Below are positions 23,554 to 32,494 of a DNA stretch of 64,000 bases, one piece after another. A program made the position numbers and the translations under genes. The DNA is from Streptomyces griseoincarnatus (GTDB lineage: Bacteria > Actinomycetota > Actinomycetes > Streptomycetales > Streptomycetaceae): NCBI GenBank assembly GCA_014649575.1, contig BMTH01000001.1, forward strand, positions 248,001-312,000, given 5' to 3'. Numbering within the stretch: position 1 is the first letter of the stretch; every line of letters starts with the position of its first letter. The notes below the pieces were generated by a model that ran no database searches, was not told the DNA's origin, and worked only from the letters and a program-made list of their open reading frames with translations.

Positions 23554-24819
23554 TCAGTTCCCGCTCGTGGCCCGCTGCTGGGCCCGCTTCAGGGCGGCCT
23601 CGCTGGACTGGCCGGTCAGGGCGGACTGGAAGGCGCTCTGCAGGGCGAGGGAGACGGCCGGCCAGCCGGCGCCGAGCTGTGCGGTGCGGGAGCGGGCGGC
23701 GGCGACCTGGTCGGCCAGCGCGTCGAGTTCGGGCACCTGGGACCGCCACTCGGCGGCGGCCCGCTCGTCGGCGGGGACCATCCAGCTGTTGAGGGCGTAG
23801 GTGAGCTGTTCCTTCTCGCTCGTCAGGCAGGCGACGATGCGGCCGGCCGTGTGCTGGCGGCCGTCGTCGCCGGTGCGGGGCACGGTGAGCACGGCGCCGC
23901 CGAGCGGGGCGACGGAGTCGGCGCCCGCCTCGGGGACGGGGATCTCGGCGATGCCCCAGTCGAGGCCGGGGTCGCTGTTGAGGGTCTCGACCTGCCAGGG
24001 TCCGTTGATCATCATGGCGGCGTTACCCGCCATGAACTGGTCGTTGACGTCGGCCTGGGTCCAGTTGACCGTGGACCGGGAGAGCGAGCCGTCCTTCAGC
24101 AGCGCCTTCCAGAAGTCGAGCGCCTCGACCACCTCCGGGCTGTCCAGCTCGCGCTCGTCGCCGCCGTTGGACCACATGAACGGGGTGAACTGGAAGACGC
24201 CGTCCTCGGCGCCGCCCGCGCTCAGCGCCAGCCCGTAGCGCTTGCCGCGGGTCAGCTCGCGGGCCGCTGCCCGCAGGTCGTCCCAGGTGGCGGGGGTGCG
24301 GACGCCCGCCTCGGCGAGGACGGTCTTGTTGTAGAAGAGGGCGAGGGTGTTCACGGAGCGGGCGGCCCCGTAGTACGTGCCCCGGTAGGAGCCGAAGTCG
24401 ACGATGCCGTCGGGGACGTGTTCGGTCGACAGGCCGAGGGTGCGCAGGTCGACCAGTCCGCCGGCCTCGGCGAACACCGGCATCTCGGAGGCATCGAACT
24501 GGACGACGTCCGGCAGTGACTTCGACGAGGCCATGCGCAGCGCCTTCGTCATGACCTGGGACGCGGGGACGCTCTGCTGCTCGACGGTGACCCCGAGCCG
24601 CTTCCCGCAGCGGGCCATCGCCTCCGCGTCCCAGCGGTGGTAGGTCTCGTCGGTCGAGGAGTTCAGGACGGTGTACACGTCGTCGTCGCGCTCGGCTGCG
24701 CAGCCGGTCAGGGCCGCCGAGGCGACGAGGGCCGCGGCGGCGGCGAGCGAGGTGACGGCTCTGCGGGCGCGTCCGCGAGGGCGTGGACGACGTGCGGCAA
24801 CCGTTGGATGTGCTGTCAC
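23554..24819 (-). CDS. Sugar-binding lipoprotein of ABC importer (CUT1)
   Basis: 421 residues with an Arg-rich N-terminus and lipobox (SAALTGC, Cys about 36), then an SBP_bac_1 fold: SKSLPDVVQFDASEMPVFAEAG, ARSVNTLALFYNKTVLAEAGV, PATWDDLRAAARELTRG and MAGNAAMMINGPW are typical maltose-type landmarks. First gene of the operon. GTG 24819 preceded by AGGGG is chosen because it gives a short, well-formed lipoprotein signal; no good ATG lies nearby. A palindrome GTGAAGCGCTTCGA lies 66 bases upstream, toward the divergent alpha-xylosidase gene. Confidence 0.88.
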   Translation of the reverse strand: MTAHPTVAARRPRPRGRARRAVTSLAAAAALVASAALTGCAAERDDDVYTVLNSSTDETYHRWDAEAMARCGKRLGVTVEQQSVPASQVMTKALRMASSKSLPDVVQFDASEMPVFAEAGGLVDLRTLGLSTEHVPDGIVDFGSYRGTYYGAARSVNTLALFYNKTVLAEAGVRTPATWDDLRAAARELTRGKRYGLALSAGGAEDGVFQFTPFMWSNGGDERELDSPEVVEALDFWKALLKDGSLSRSTVNWTQADVNDQFMAGNAAMMINGPWQVETLNSDPGLDWGIAEIPVPEAGADSVAPLGGAVLTVPRTGDDGRQHTAGRIVACLTSEKEQLTYALNSWMVPADERAAAEWRSQVPELDALADQVAAARSRTAQLGAGWPAVSLALQSAFQSALTGQSSEAALKRAQQRATSGN

Positions 24820-24884
24820 GGTGGGTGCCCCTGGGTGGGACCGGCCCGGCGGGTACCGAGGCCGGCGGCTCTGTGGAAGGGTAG

Positions 24885-24898
24885 GTGAAGCGCTTCGA
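24885..24898. promoter_or_regulatory. LacI-type operator GTGAAGCGCTTCGA (promoter-side copy)
   Basis: The 10-bp core GAAGCGCTTC (24887-24896) is a perfect palindrome. It lies 66 bases upstream of the lipoprotein start, in the 295-base divergent intergenic region, and its 14-mer is the exact reverse complement of the copy at 25199-25212 within the alpha-xylosidase gene. Confidence 0.6.
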
Positions 24899-25114
24899 CA
24901 ACGGGCCCTCACGATCGGGGTCTCGTCTGGCGCTGCACCGGGGTGTAATTTGTTTTGCCTGATAACTAATACGCTGGCGCGCGTCGGTCGCGCTAGCCCC
25001 CCAGTGGCACGATCTTCTCGCGCCAGGGCGTGACAGGTTCTGCGGATCCTGTCATAGTTCCTGGTCAGAGGTTCCCCTCGCGCCTCCTTCGCCCTCCCCA
25101 TCCCGAGGAAGACC

Positions 25115-27385
25115 ATGAAATTCACCGACGGCTTCTGGCGTATCCGCGACGGCGTCCAGATCTCGTACGCCACCGAGGTGCGAGACGTCCGCGCGGAATC
25201 GAAGCGCTTCACCGGCTATGCGTCGACGAAGAAGGTGACGCGCCGGGGCGACACCCTGAACGCCCCACTGGTCACGGTCGACTGCTTCTCCCCCGCCGAG
25301 GGCGTCGTCGGCGTGCGGGTCACCCACCACGCCGGGAAGCGCCGACCCGGACCGGACTTCGCGCTCGCCGCCGAGGCCGGCGGTGCGGGCGAGGTGCGGC
25401 AGGACGGCGCGGTCACGGAGCTGACCAGCGGCCCGCTGACCCTGCGGCTGGACGCGGACAGCGGCTTCGGGCTCGCCTTCCTCGACGCGCACGGGCGGGA
25501 GCTGACCCGGGCGGGCGCCAAGAGCACGGCGTACGCCACCACCGCCGAGGGCGAGCACCACGTGCTGAGCCGGCTGTCCCTCGGCGTCGGCGAGCACGTC
25601 TACGGCCTGGGCGAGCGCTTCACCCCGTTCGTCAAGAACGGCCAGACCGTCGACGTGTGGCAGGCCGACGGCGGCACCAGCAGCGAACAGGCCTACAAGA
25701 ACGTGCCGTTCTACCTGTCCTCACGCGGCTACGGCGTCTTCGTCAACCACCCCGGCGCGGTCTCCTTCGAGGTCGGTTCCGAGTCCGTCGGGCAGGTGCA
25801 GTTCAGCGTCGAGGACCAGACGCTGGAGTACTACGTGATCGCGGGTCCGACCCCTAAGGACGTCCTGGGCCGGTACACCGCGCTCACCGGCCGCCCGGCG
25901 CTGCCGCCCGCCTGGTCCTTCGGCCTGTGGCTGAGCACGTCGTTCACCACCTCGTACGACGAGGCGACCGTGACCTCGTTCGTCGACGGCATGGCGGAGC
26001 GCGGCATCCCGCTGTCGGTGTTCCACTTCGACTGCTTCTGGATGCGCGAGTACCAGTGGTGCGACTTCCGATGGGACCCGGAGGTGTTCCCGGACCCGGA
26101 GGGCATGCTGGCCCGGCTCAAGGACAAGGGCCTGCGGGTCAGCGTCTGGATCAACCCGTACATCGCGCAGAAGTCACCGCTGTTCGACGAGGCCGCGGCG
26201 CTCGGACACCTGGTGCGCCGTCCCGACGGTGACGTGTGGCAGTGGGATCTGTGGCAGGCCGGCATGGGTCTGGTCGACTTCACCAGCCCCGACGCCCGCG
26301 CCTGGTTCCAGAGCAAGCTCAAGGCGCTGCTCGACCAGGGGGTGGACTGCTTCAAGACGGACTTCGGCGAGCGCATCCCGACGGACGTCGTCTGGCACGA
26401 CGGCTCGGACCCCGCGCGGATGCACAACTACTACACCCACCTCTACAACCGCACCGTGTTCGAACTGCTGGAGAAGGAACGCGGGCAGGGCGAGGCGGTC
26501 CTCTTCGCCCGGTCGGCGACCGCCGGCGGCCAGCAGTACCCGGTGCACTGGGGCGGCGACTGCTGGTCGTCGTTCGAGGCGATGGCGGAGTCCCTGCGCG
26601 GCGGTCTTTCGCTGTCGCTGAGCGGGTTCGGCTTCTGGAGCCACGACATCGGCGGGTTCGAGGGCACGCCCGACCCGGAGGTGTTCAAGCGCTGGCTGGC
26701 GTTCGGGCTGCTGTCGTCGCACAGCAGACTGCACGGCTCCACGTCCTACCGGGTGCCGTGGGAGTTCGGCGACGAGGCGGTGGACGTCGCCCGGCAGTTC
26801 ACGCTGCTGAAGCACCAGCTGATGCCGTACCTGTACGGCGCGGCGGCCGAGGCGCACCGCACGGGCGTGCCGATGATGCGGCCGATGCTCCTGGAGTTCC
26901 CTGCCGATCCGGCGTGCCGCCCGCTGGACCGCCAGTACATGCTGGGCCCCGACCTGCTGGTCGCGCCCGTGTTCGGCGCCGACGGCGACGTGGAGGTCTA
27001 CCTGCCCGAGGGCACCTGGACGCATCTGCTGAGCGGCGAGCGGGTGACGGGCCCCTGCTGGCGCACCGAGCGCCACGGCTACGACAGCCTCCCCCTGTAC
27101 GTCCGTGAGGGCGCGGTGCTGCCGCTGGCCGGGGACGACTCCCGCCCGGACGGCGACTGGCTGGAGGCGCCGGTGCTGCTGGTGCACCCGTCGGATGCGC
27201 CCGACTACGCGGCGGAGGTCACCGTCCCGGACGCGGCGGGCCTTCCCGCTGCGACGTTCCACGTCCGGCGGGACGGGGACGCGCTCCGGGTGACCGCGTC
27301 GGGCACGGACCGGCCGTTCACCGTGCGGGTGCCGGGCGGGGCGGAGGCTTCGGGCAGCGGGGAGGTTTCGGTGCCGGTGAGCTGA
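25115..27385 (+). CDS. yicI: GH31 alpha-xylosidase (YicI type)
   Basis: 756 residues, no signal peptide, so cytoplasmic. N-terminal beta-sandwich opening MKFTDGFWRIRDGV as in YicI, then the GH31 (beta/alpha)8 barrel. The nucleophile is D416 in CFKTDFGERIPTD and the acid/base D482 in WGGDCWSSFEAM, the same residue numbers as in E. coli YicI. The KTDFGERIP motif is a marker of alpha-xylosidases within GH31. The enzyme removes alpha-1,6-xylose from isoprimeverose or xyloglucan oligosaccharides. It is divergent from a sugar importer, with mirrored operators in between. ATG 25115 follows GAGGAAG. Confidence 0.93.
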   Translation: MKFTDGFWRIRDGVQISYATEVRDVRAESKRFTGYASTKKVTRRGDTLNAPLVTVDCFSPAEGVVGVRVTHHAGKRRPGPDFALAAEAGGAGEVRQDGAVTELTSGPLTLRLDADSGFGLAFLDAHGRELTRAGAKSTAYATTAEGEHHVLSRLSLGVGEHVYGLGERFTPFVKNGQTVDVWQADGGTSSEQAYKNVPFYLSSRGYGVFVNHPGAVSFEVGSESVGQVQFSVEDQTLEYYVIAGPTPKDVLGRYTALTGRPALPPAWSFGLWLSTSFTTSYDEATVTSFVDGMAERGIPLSVFHFDCFWMREYQWCDFRWDPEVFPDPEGMLARLKDKGLRVSVWINPYIAQKSPLFDEAAALGHLVRRPDGDVWQWDLWQAGMGLVDFTSPDARAWFQSKLKALLDQGVDCFKTDFGERIPTDVVWHDGSDPARMHNYYTHLYNRTVFELLEKERGQGEAVLFARSATAGGQQYPVHWGGDCWSSFEAMAESLRGGLSLSLSGFGFWSHDIGGFEGTPDPEVFKRWLAFGLLSSHSRLHGSTSYRVPWEFGDEAVDVARQFTLLKHQLMPYLYGAAAEAHRTGVPMMRPMLLEFPADPACRPLDRQYMLGPDLLVAPVFGADGDVEVYLPEGTWTHLLSGERVTGPCWRTERHGYDSLPLYVREGAVLPLAGDDSRPDGDWLEAPVLLVHPSDAPDYAAEVTVPDAAGLPAATFHVRRDGDALRVTASGTDRPFTVRVPGGAEASGSGEVSVPVS
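25199..25212. promoter_or_regulatory. LacI-type operator TCGAAGCGCTTCAC (intragenic copy)
   Basis: The exact reverse complement of the 14-mer at 24885-24898, placed 84 bases inside the alpha-xylosidase gene (codons 29-33). Sites inside the 5' end of a gene are used by many LacI-type regulators to form a loop or block elongation. Because the core is itself palindromic, chance is not negligible. Confidence 0.45.
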
Positions 27386-27523
27386 GGCTCCGGTGCGGTG
27401 AGGGCGGCCCGTTCCGGTGAGGGGGTCGGCGGGGCCGGGCGGTTCGTCGCGGGCGCGGCCCGGGCGTGCTCCCGCGCCGCGCGGTGGCCGCGAGCCGCCC
27501 GGCGGTGGGTGTCGCCGCCGGGC

Positions 27524-28579
27524 TCACGACCCCGGCCGCTGCTCGTCCGGGTGGGTGCCCGGGCCGTGGCCGGGGCCGGCCAAGGGGGTCGGGGACAGGG
27601 CCTCGGGTTCCTCGCCCGGCTCCAGCAGGGTGTGCGCCGCACCCACGATCAGCGGGTCCGGCTTGCCGAGCGCCTCGTGGTCCTTGGACGGGTAGTCGCA
27701 GCGGTCGAGGAGGCTGCGCATCGCCTCGAGGCGCCCGCGCCGCTTGTCGTTGTTCTTCACGACCGTCCACGGCGCGTGCGGGGTGTCCGTGGCGCGGAAC
27801 ATCTCCACCTTGGCCTTGGTGTAGTCGTCCCAGCGGTCCAGCGACTCCAGGTCCATCGGCGACAGCTTCCAGCGCCGCAGCGGGTCGACCTGGCGGATGG
27901 CGAACCGGGTGCGCTGCTCGGCCCGGGACACCGAGAACCAGAACTTCACCAGCATGATGCCGTCGTCGGTGAGCAGCCTCTCGAACTGCGGGGTCTGCTC
28001 GAGGAACAGCCGGTACTCCTCCTCCGAGCAGAAGCCCATCACCCGCTCGACGCCGGCCCGGTTGTACCAGGAGCGGTCGAAGAAGACGATCTCGCCGCGG
28101 GCCGGGAGATGGGCGACGTAGCGCTGGAAGTACCACTGCCCGGCCTCCCGCTCGGTCGGTTTCTCCAGGGCGACCACGCGGGCGCCGCGCGGGTTGAGGC
28201 GTTCCATGAACCGCTGGATGGTGCCGCCCTTGCCGGCCGCGTCGCGTCCCTCGCAGACGACGACCATCCGCTGGCCGGTGTCCTTCACCCACCGCTGCAT
28301 CTTCAGCAGCTCGATCTGCAGGACGCGCTTGGTGCGCTCGTACTCGGACCGGCGGATCTTCCGGTCGTACGGGTGGTTCTCGCGCCAGGTCTCGATGGGG
28401 GCGCCGTCGGCGTCGAGCAGCACGGGCCGCTCCGGCCGCCGGGCGTCCACCTCCAGCCCGTGCAGCAGGTTCTCGCCGGTGACGCGCGACTGCTTCGTTC
28501 CCGCGTCCGCGTCCGCACGGCCCTCGTGCGCGTCCGGGTGGTCACGCCCCTGTCGCTCGTCCGGGTGGTCGGCCGTCAC
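27524..28579 (-). CDS. ppk2: Polyphosphate kinase 2 (PPK2 family)
   Basis: 351 residues. The PPK2 core (about 75-300) shows Walker A EGRDAAGKGGTIQRF, Walker B EIVFFDRSWYNRAG and the lid region DYTKAKVEMF, flanked by NHPYDRKIRRSEYE and the C-terminal NNDKRRGRLEAMRSLL. PPK2 transfers phosphate between polyphosphate and nucleotides, mainly making GTP or ATP from the diphosphates. The N-terminal 60 residues are Asp/Arg/Glu-rich and probably disordered. GTG 28579 follows GGGAGA; the first roughly 40 codons are poorly conserved in type, so a later start is possible. Divergent from the SDR gene. Confidence 0.9.
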   Translation of the reverse strand: MTADHPDERQGRDHPDAHEGRADADAGTKQSRVTGENLLHGLEVDARRPERPVLLDADGAPIETWRENHPYDRKIRRSEYERTKRVLQIELLKMQRWVKDTGQRMVVVCEGRDAAGKGGTIQRFMERLNPRGARVVALEKPTEREAGQWYFQRYVAHLPARGEIVFFDRSWYNRAGVERVMGFCSEEEYRLFLEQTPQFERLLTDDGIMLVKFWFSVSRAEQRTRFAIRQVDPLRRWKLSPMDLESLDRWDDYTKAKVEMFRATDTPHAPWTVVKNNDKRRGRLEAMRSLLDRCDYPSKDHEALGKPDPLIVGAAHTLLEPGEEPEALSPTPLAGPGHGPGTHPDEQRPGS

Positions 28580-28814
28580 GTCGTCTCCCGTCTTCCGGGG
28601 TCCCGTCCCACCGGGTTCCCCCTCGAGCAGCGTATGCCCGGACGGGCGTGCGCGGTGGTCCGGAAGCGTGTGCCCGCGCAGAGCGCGCCGAAGCATGGCG
28701 GCGGGTGTGATTCGGCGGCGGGCCGAGGGGAAGTCGGGGCGGGTGGAAAGGCGCGCCCGCGCGGGCGGTGGTCCGCGTGCCGCGCCGCCGCATCCGGCTG
28801 GAGAGGGTGAGGAC

Positions 28815-29609
28815 GTGCAGATCGATCTCAAGGGCCGTACCGCGCTCGTCACGGGTTCCACCCAGGGCATCGGGGCGGCGATCGCCGCCGGGCTCGCGCG
28901 GGCGGGGGCGCGGGTCGGGGTGAACGGGCGGTCGGAGGAACGGGTGCGGGAGGGCGCGGCCGCGCTGGAGCGGGAGGTGCCCGGTGCCGAGGTGGTGCCG
29001 GTCGCGGCGGACGTGACCACGGAGGAGGGCGCCCGGCGGGTCGTGGAGACGCTCCCCCAGGTGGACATCCTGGTGAACAACCTCGGTGTGTTCGGGTCCG
29101 CCGACCCGCTGGAGATCAGCGACGACGAGTGGCGCCGCTACTTCGAGGTGAACGTCCTGGCGGCCGTGCGGCTGATCCGTCTCCTGCTGCCCGGGATGAC
29201 CGAGCGCGGCTGGGGCCGGGTGCAGAACATCGCCAGCGACTCGGCGGTCGTCACCCCGGCCGAGATGATCCACTACGGCATGTCGAAGACCGCGCTGCTG
29301 GCCGTGAGCCGCGGCTTCGCCAAGCAGGCGGCGGGCACTGGGGTCACGGTGAACTCGGTCGTCGCCGGACCCACGCACACGGGCGGGGTGGAGGACTTCG
29401 TCTACGAACTGGTGGACCGCGACCTGCCGTGGGACGAGGCGCAGCGCGCCTTCATGCGCGAGCACCGGCCGCAGTCGCTGCTGCAGCGGCTGATCGAGCC
29501 GGAGGAGATCGCGAACATGGTCGTGTATCTGGCCTCGGAGCAGGCGTCGGCGACGACGGGCGGTGCGGTGCGGGTGGACGGCGGGTACGTGGACTCGATC
29601 CTGCCGTGA
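28815..29609 (+). CDS. SDR-family oxidoreductase
   Basis: 264 residues of the classical short-chain dehydrogenase type. The cofactor motif TGSTQGIGAAIA (TGxxxGIG) is at about residues 12-20, NNLG at about 92, catalytic Ser in IASDSAVV, the YxxxK pair as YGMSK, and PTHTGG beyond it. NADP(H) is suggested by NGRSEER at the end of beta-2. The substrate cannot be read. GTG 28815 preceded by GGTGAGGA is chosen because the next codons lead straight into beta-1. Convergent with the GH5 gene and separated from it by a symmetrical hairpin. Confidence 0.87.
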   Translation: MQIDLKGRTALVTGSTQGIGAAIAAGLARAGARVGVNGRSEERVREGAAALEREVPGAEVVPVAADVTTEEGARRVVETLPQVDILVNNLGVFGSADPLEISDDEWRRYFEVNVLAAVRLIRLLLPGMTERGWGRVQNIASDSAVVTPAEMIHYGMSKTALLAVSRGFAKQAAGTGVTVNSVVAGPTHTGGVEDFVYELVDRDLPWDEAQRAFMREHRPQSLLQRLIEPEEIANMVVYLASEQASATTGGAVRVDGGYVDSILP

Positions 29610-29628
29610 GGTGACCCGGGCGGGGCGG

Positions 29629-29655
29629 GCCGGCACCCGCGGGGCAGGTGCCGGC
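29629..29655. terminator. Bidirectional terminator between SDR and GH5 genes
   Basis: Perfect 9-base arms GCCGGCACC (29629-29637) and GGTGCCGGC (29647-29655) with a 9-nt loop between the two convergent stop codons. Confidence 0.65.
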
Positions 29656-29680
29656 GCGTCTCACCCTCGCCGCCGGCGTC

Positions 29681-30784
29681 CTAGGACCTGATCCGGTCCC
29701 GGATCCAGACGCCTGCGGGCTTGAGCGACCGCGTGCCGGCCCACGGGCCGTCCGCGGCGCAGGTTCCCGGGGTGAACACCGCCCCGCTGCGGTGGTCGTC
29801 GGAATAGTTCCAGTTCACCCAGCTGATCTTCTTCTGCGCCATGAGGTCGAGGTAGCGTCCGGACATCGCGAAGTCGTCGGCGCCCTCCCCGGCGTAGTTC
29901 TGCGTGCCGAACTCGGTGACGAACACGGGGATCCGGTCGGCGGCGCGGGAGAGGGCCGCGAGGTACTCGTCGCGGTGCGAGGCGGCGTAGAAGTGGAACG
30001 TGTACATGATGTTGGCCGCGTCGACCGGGTCGTTCACGACCTCCGACTCGTCGGCGCCCTCGGACACGCCGAACGAGGACCAGGCCCGGGTGCCGACGAG
30101 GACGAGCGCGTCGGGGTCGTTGCCGCGGATGACCGGGATGATCCGCTCGGCGTACTCCTTGATGCGGGACCAGCTCACGCCGTTGGGCTCGTTGGCGATC
30201 TCGTAGAGGACGTTGACGCGGTCCTTGTGGCGGCTCGTGATGTCGGTGAAGAACCTGGTGGCGCGGTCGAGGTTGGCCATGGGGTCGCCGGGGGTCAGCG
30301 TGTGCCAGTCGACGATCACGTAGAGACCGCGGTCGCTCGCCTGCCGGATCAGCCGGTCGGCGAGGGCGGTGAAGTGTGCGGGGTCGGTCTCGTAGCCGCC
30401 CTCCTGGACGTAGGTGGAGACGCGGAGGACGTCGGCGCGCCAGTCGTGGGCGAGGGCGTCGAGGGAGGCGTCCGTCAGGCACTGGGCGTACCACTGGGTG
30501 CCGTGGGTGCTCATGCCGCGCAGCTGGACGGGGACGCCGTGCTGGTTGCAGAGCCGCGTGCCGCAGACCTGGAGGCGGCCGCCTGCGTCGACGGGGGTGG
30601 CTGCGCGGTGGGTGATCGGCACGTCCGCACCGTAGCCGGTGGGGCGGGCGGCGGTGGCGGGGAGGGCGGCGGTCAGGAGGAGGAGCAGGGCGCCGGCGAG
30701 GACCGTGAGGAGCGCGGCGAGGCGCGGGCCCGGCTTCGGATGGGGTTTCGGGCAGGCCGATGCCGTGTGGGGGGCCGGTGTCAT
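29681..30784 (-). CDS. Secreted endoglucanase, GH5
   Basis: 367 residues. N-terminal Lys/Pro-rich segment, a hydrophobic signal (LAALLTVLAGALLLLLTA, cleavage after PATAA), then a GH5 (beta/alpha)8 barrel. Family landmarks are LCNQHGVPVQLRGMSTHG, the acid/base E199 in YEIANEPNG and the nucleophile E291 in FVTEFGTQNY; it resembles the cellulase subfamily GH5_2. There is no carbohydrate-binding module, unlike the GH12 enzyme in this window. ATG 30784 is preferred over an in-frame ATG at 30808 because it has GGAG at the right distance and leaves the long palindromic operator outside the gene. Confidence 0.9.
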   Translation of the reverse strand: MTPAPHTASACPKPHPKPGPRLAALLTVLAGALLLLLTAALPATAARPTGYGADVPITHRAATPVDAGGRLQVCGTRLCNQHGVPVQLRGMSTHGTQWYAQCLTDASLDALAHDWRADVLRVSTYVQEGGYETDPAHFTALADRLIRQASDRGLYVIVDWHTLTPGDPMANLDRATRFFTDITSRHKDRVNVLYEIANEPNGVSWSRIKEYAERIIPVIRGNDPDALVLVGTRAWSSFGVSEGADESEVVNDPVDAANIMYTFHFYAASHRDEYLAALSRAADRIPVFVTEFGTQNYAGEGADDFAMSGRYLDLMAQKKISWVNWNYSDDHRSGAVFTPGTCAADGPWAGTRSLKPAGVWIRDRIRS

Positions 30785-30812
30785 GTGGGGGGACTCCGTC
30801 CGGGACATGAAT

Positions 30813-30833
30813 TGTCAGGAAAGTTTCCTGACA
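30813..30833. promoter_or_regulatory. Long perfect palindromic operator upstream of GH5 cellulase
   Basis: Arms TGTCAGGAAA and TTTCCTGACA flank a single central G, giving a 21-bp perfect inverted repeat 28 bases before the GH5 start codon. The GGAAAGTTTCC centre is related to CGAAAGTTTCG upstream of the GH12 gene (2248-2258), hinting at a common regulator of the two cellulases. No regulator gene is adjacent. Confidence 0.75.
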
Positions 30834-30909
30834 CGAGGAAACTGCTGTCGGGCGCGGACGACAAGGGGCGTGCTGAAGCTTTTGTGGCGCCGTGGCGCGC
30901 TCCGGCGCC

Positions 30910-31674
30910 TCAGCGCACGACGAGCTGGACGAGGGCGACGGTCCCCACGGCGACGACGAGGGTGCGCAGAACGGCGGGGCGGAAGCGGCGGCCCGTGGCG
31001 GCGCCGAGCTGGCCGCCCAGCGTGGAGCCGGCCGCGATGAGGGCGACGGCCGTCCAGTCGAAGTCGGCGACGAAGAGGAAGAAGACGGCGGCGACCGCGT
31101 TGACGACGGCGACGAGCACGTTCTTGACGGCGTTGAGCCGTTGGAGCGGCTCGTCGAGGAGCAGTCCCATCAGGGAGATGTAGATGATCCCTTGCGCGGC
31201 GGCGAAGTAGCCGCCGTAGACGCTGGCGAGCGTCAGTCCGGCGAACAGCGTCCGCCCGCCGTCCCGCCGCACGGGCCGGTCCGCGGACCGGCGTTCCCGG
31301 ACCTTGCGGCCGATCAGCGGCTGGAGGGCGACGAGGACGAGGGCCAGCCCGACCAGACAGGGCACGATGGTCTCGAACGCCTCGGCGGGCAGCGCGAGCA
31401 GCAGGACGGCGCCGGTGATCCCGCCGAGCGCGGAGCCGACGGCCAGTTTCCGGACACGGCGGCCCTGCCCGGCGAGTTCACGGCGGTAGCCGACGGCCCC
31501 GCTGACGGCGCCGGGCACGAGGCCGAGGGCGTTGGACACGGTGGCGGTGAGGGGTGACAGCCCGGCGGCGAGCAGCACGGGGAACGTCACGAGCGTGCCG
31601 GACCCGACCACGGCGTTCAGGGCCCCGGCCCCGACGCCGGCGCCGAACACCCCCACCATCTCGAGCGGGGTCAC
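30910..31674 (-). CDS. TauE/SafE-family membrane permease
   Basis: 254 residues and about eight hydrophobic segments arranged as two repeats (first half opening VGVFGAGVGAGALNAVVGSGTLVTFPVLLAAGLSP; second half GGYFAAAQGIIYISLMGLLL). The GxGxGxxNxxxGxG pattern is the TauE/SafE hallmark. These proteins export organosulfur anions or sulfite; the cargo is not inferable here. GTG 31674 follows GAGGCG; no in-frame ATG close by gives a better signal. It lies upstream of GH5 on the same strand but the GH5 operator separates them. Confidence 0.82.
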   Translation of the reverse strand: MTPLEMVGVFGAGVGAGALNAVVGSGTLVTFPVLLAAGLSPLTATVSNALGLVPGAVSGAVGYRRELAGQGRRVRKLAVGSALGGITGAVLLLALPAEAFETIVPCLVGLALVLVALQPLIGRKVRERRSADRPVRRDGGRTLFAGLTLASVYGGYFAAAQGIIYISLMGLLLDEPLQRLNAVKNVLVAVVNAVAAVFFLFVADFDWTAVALIAAGSTLGGQLGAATGRRFRPAVLRTLVVAVGTVALVQLVVR

Positions 31675-31870
31675 GCCACGCCTCGCGCGGGCGGCGAGGG
31701 GCGGTGACGGAAGGGGGACGTGGGGACGCTCATGGGGGCACGCTAGCTGGCGGTCACTTCGGCGCCCGCCGAAACATGGCCGCAACGGGTCGCCTTGTCG
31801 CTTTCTCGGTATGTCACTGGGAGCACATCCCGGTGGCAACGTTTGCGACGCCGGGTGCCAGGCTTACCGC

Positions 31871-32494
31871 ATGCGGATCGAGGGATACGAGGCCGGCCCG
31901 TTGGCCGCCGGGGAGACGATGCTGTCGCGCCCCGGGTTCTGGGCGCACCACCTGCTGGGAATCTGCGGCGACTGGCGCGGGGCCGAGCGTCCCGGCCCGG
32001 AGTCGTTCGGCGGCGACGGCGCCGACGTCGACGCCTTGGCGGACACTCTTCTGGACCCCGGGTGGTGGCCGGTGTTCCGGGTGACCGCGTCGAACGGCTC
32101 CGGAGTCGTCGTCGTGTACCGCAACGCGGTCGAGGACTACGGAATCGACCACCTGTTCGTGGAGCCAGGCCGGGACGCTGCCCGGCGCATCGTCGCCTGG
32201 GACGCGGACGTGTCGGGGGCCGGGCTGACGTGGCAGGACCTGCTGGCACTCGCGGACGATCCCGCGACGACGGCCGAGGGTGTCCACGACCCGGCCGCCC
32301 GGCTGCTCCTGCTCCTCCCCCTCCTCGCCGACCCGACGGTGCCCGACGGAGCACCGGCGCGCGTCGGCGCCGCCCTTGCCGCCGTGGGGGCACCGGAAGA
32401 CACGGCCACGAGCACAGCCGAGTTCCTACTGGCCCGGCTGACGAGCAGGGCGTGGCACGACCCGGCTTGGACGTCGCCGCTGAGCGGCAGCTGA
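31871..32494 (+). CDS. Hypothetical protein, 207 aa
   Basis: I do not recognise a family. The protein is acidic and soluble, with Trp-rich segments (FWAHHLLGICGDWRG, PGWWPVFRVTASNGSGVVVVYRN, VEDYGIDHLFVEPGRD), then an Ala/Leu-rich helical C-terminal half (LLLLLPLLADPTVPDGAPAR, FLLARLTSRAW). The codon pattern is strongly coding, and the start at ATG 31871 gives a compact opening. It has the look of a small cytoplasmic Streptomyces protein of unknown function. No operon partner: divergent from the TauE-type gene and followed by 350 bases without a clear gene. Confidence 0.7.
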   Translation: MRIEGYEAGPLAAGETMLSRPGFWAHHLLGICGDWRGAERPGPESFGGDGADVDALADTLLDPGWWPVFRVTASNGSGVVVVYRNAVEDYGIDHLFVEPGRDAARRIVAWDADVSGAGLTWQDLLALADDPATTAEGVHDPAARLLLLLPLLADPTVPDGAPARVGAALAAVGAPEDTATSTAEFLLARLTSRAWHDPAWTSPLSGS

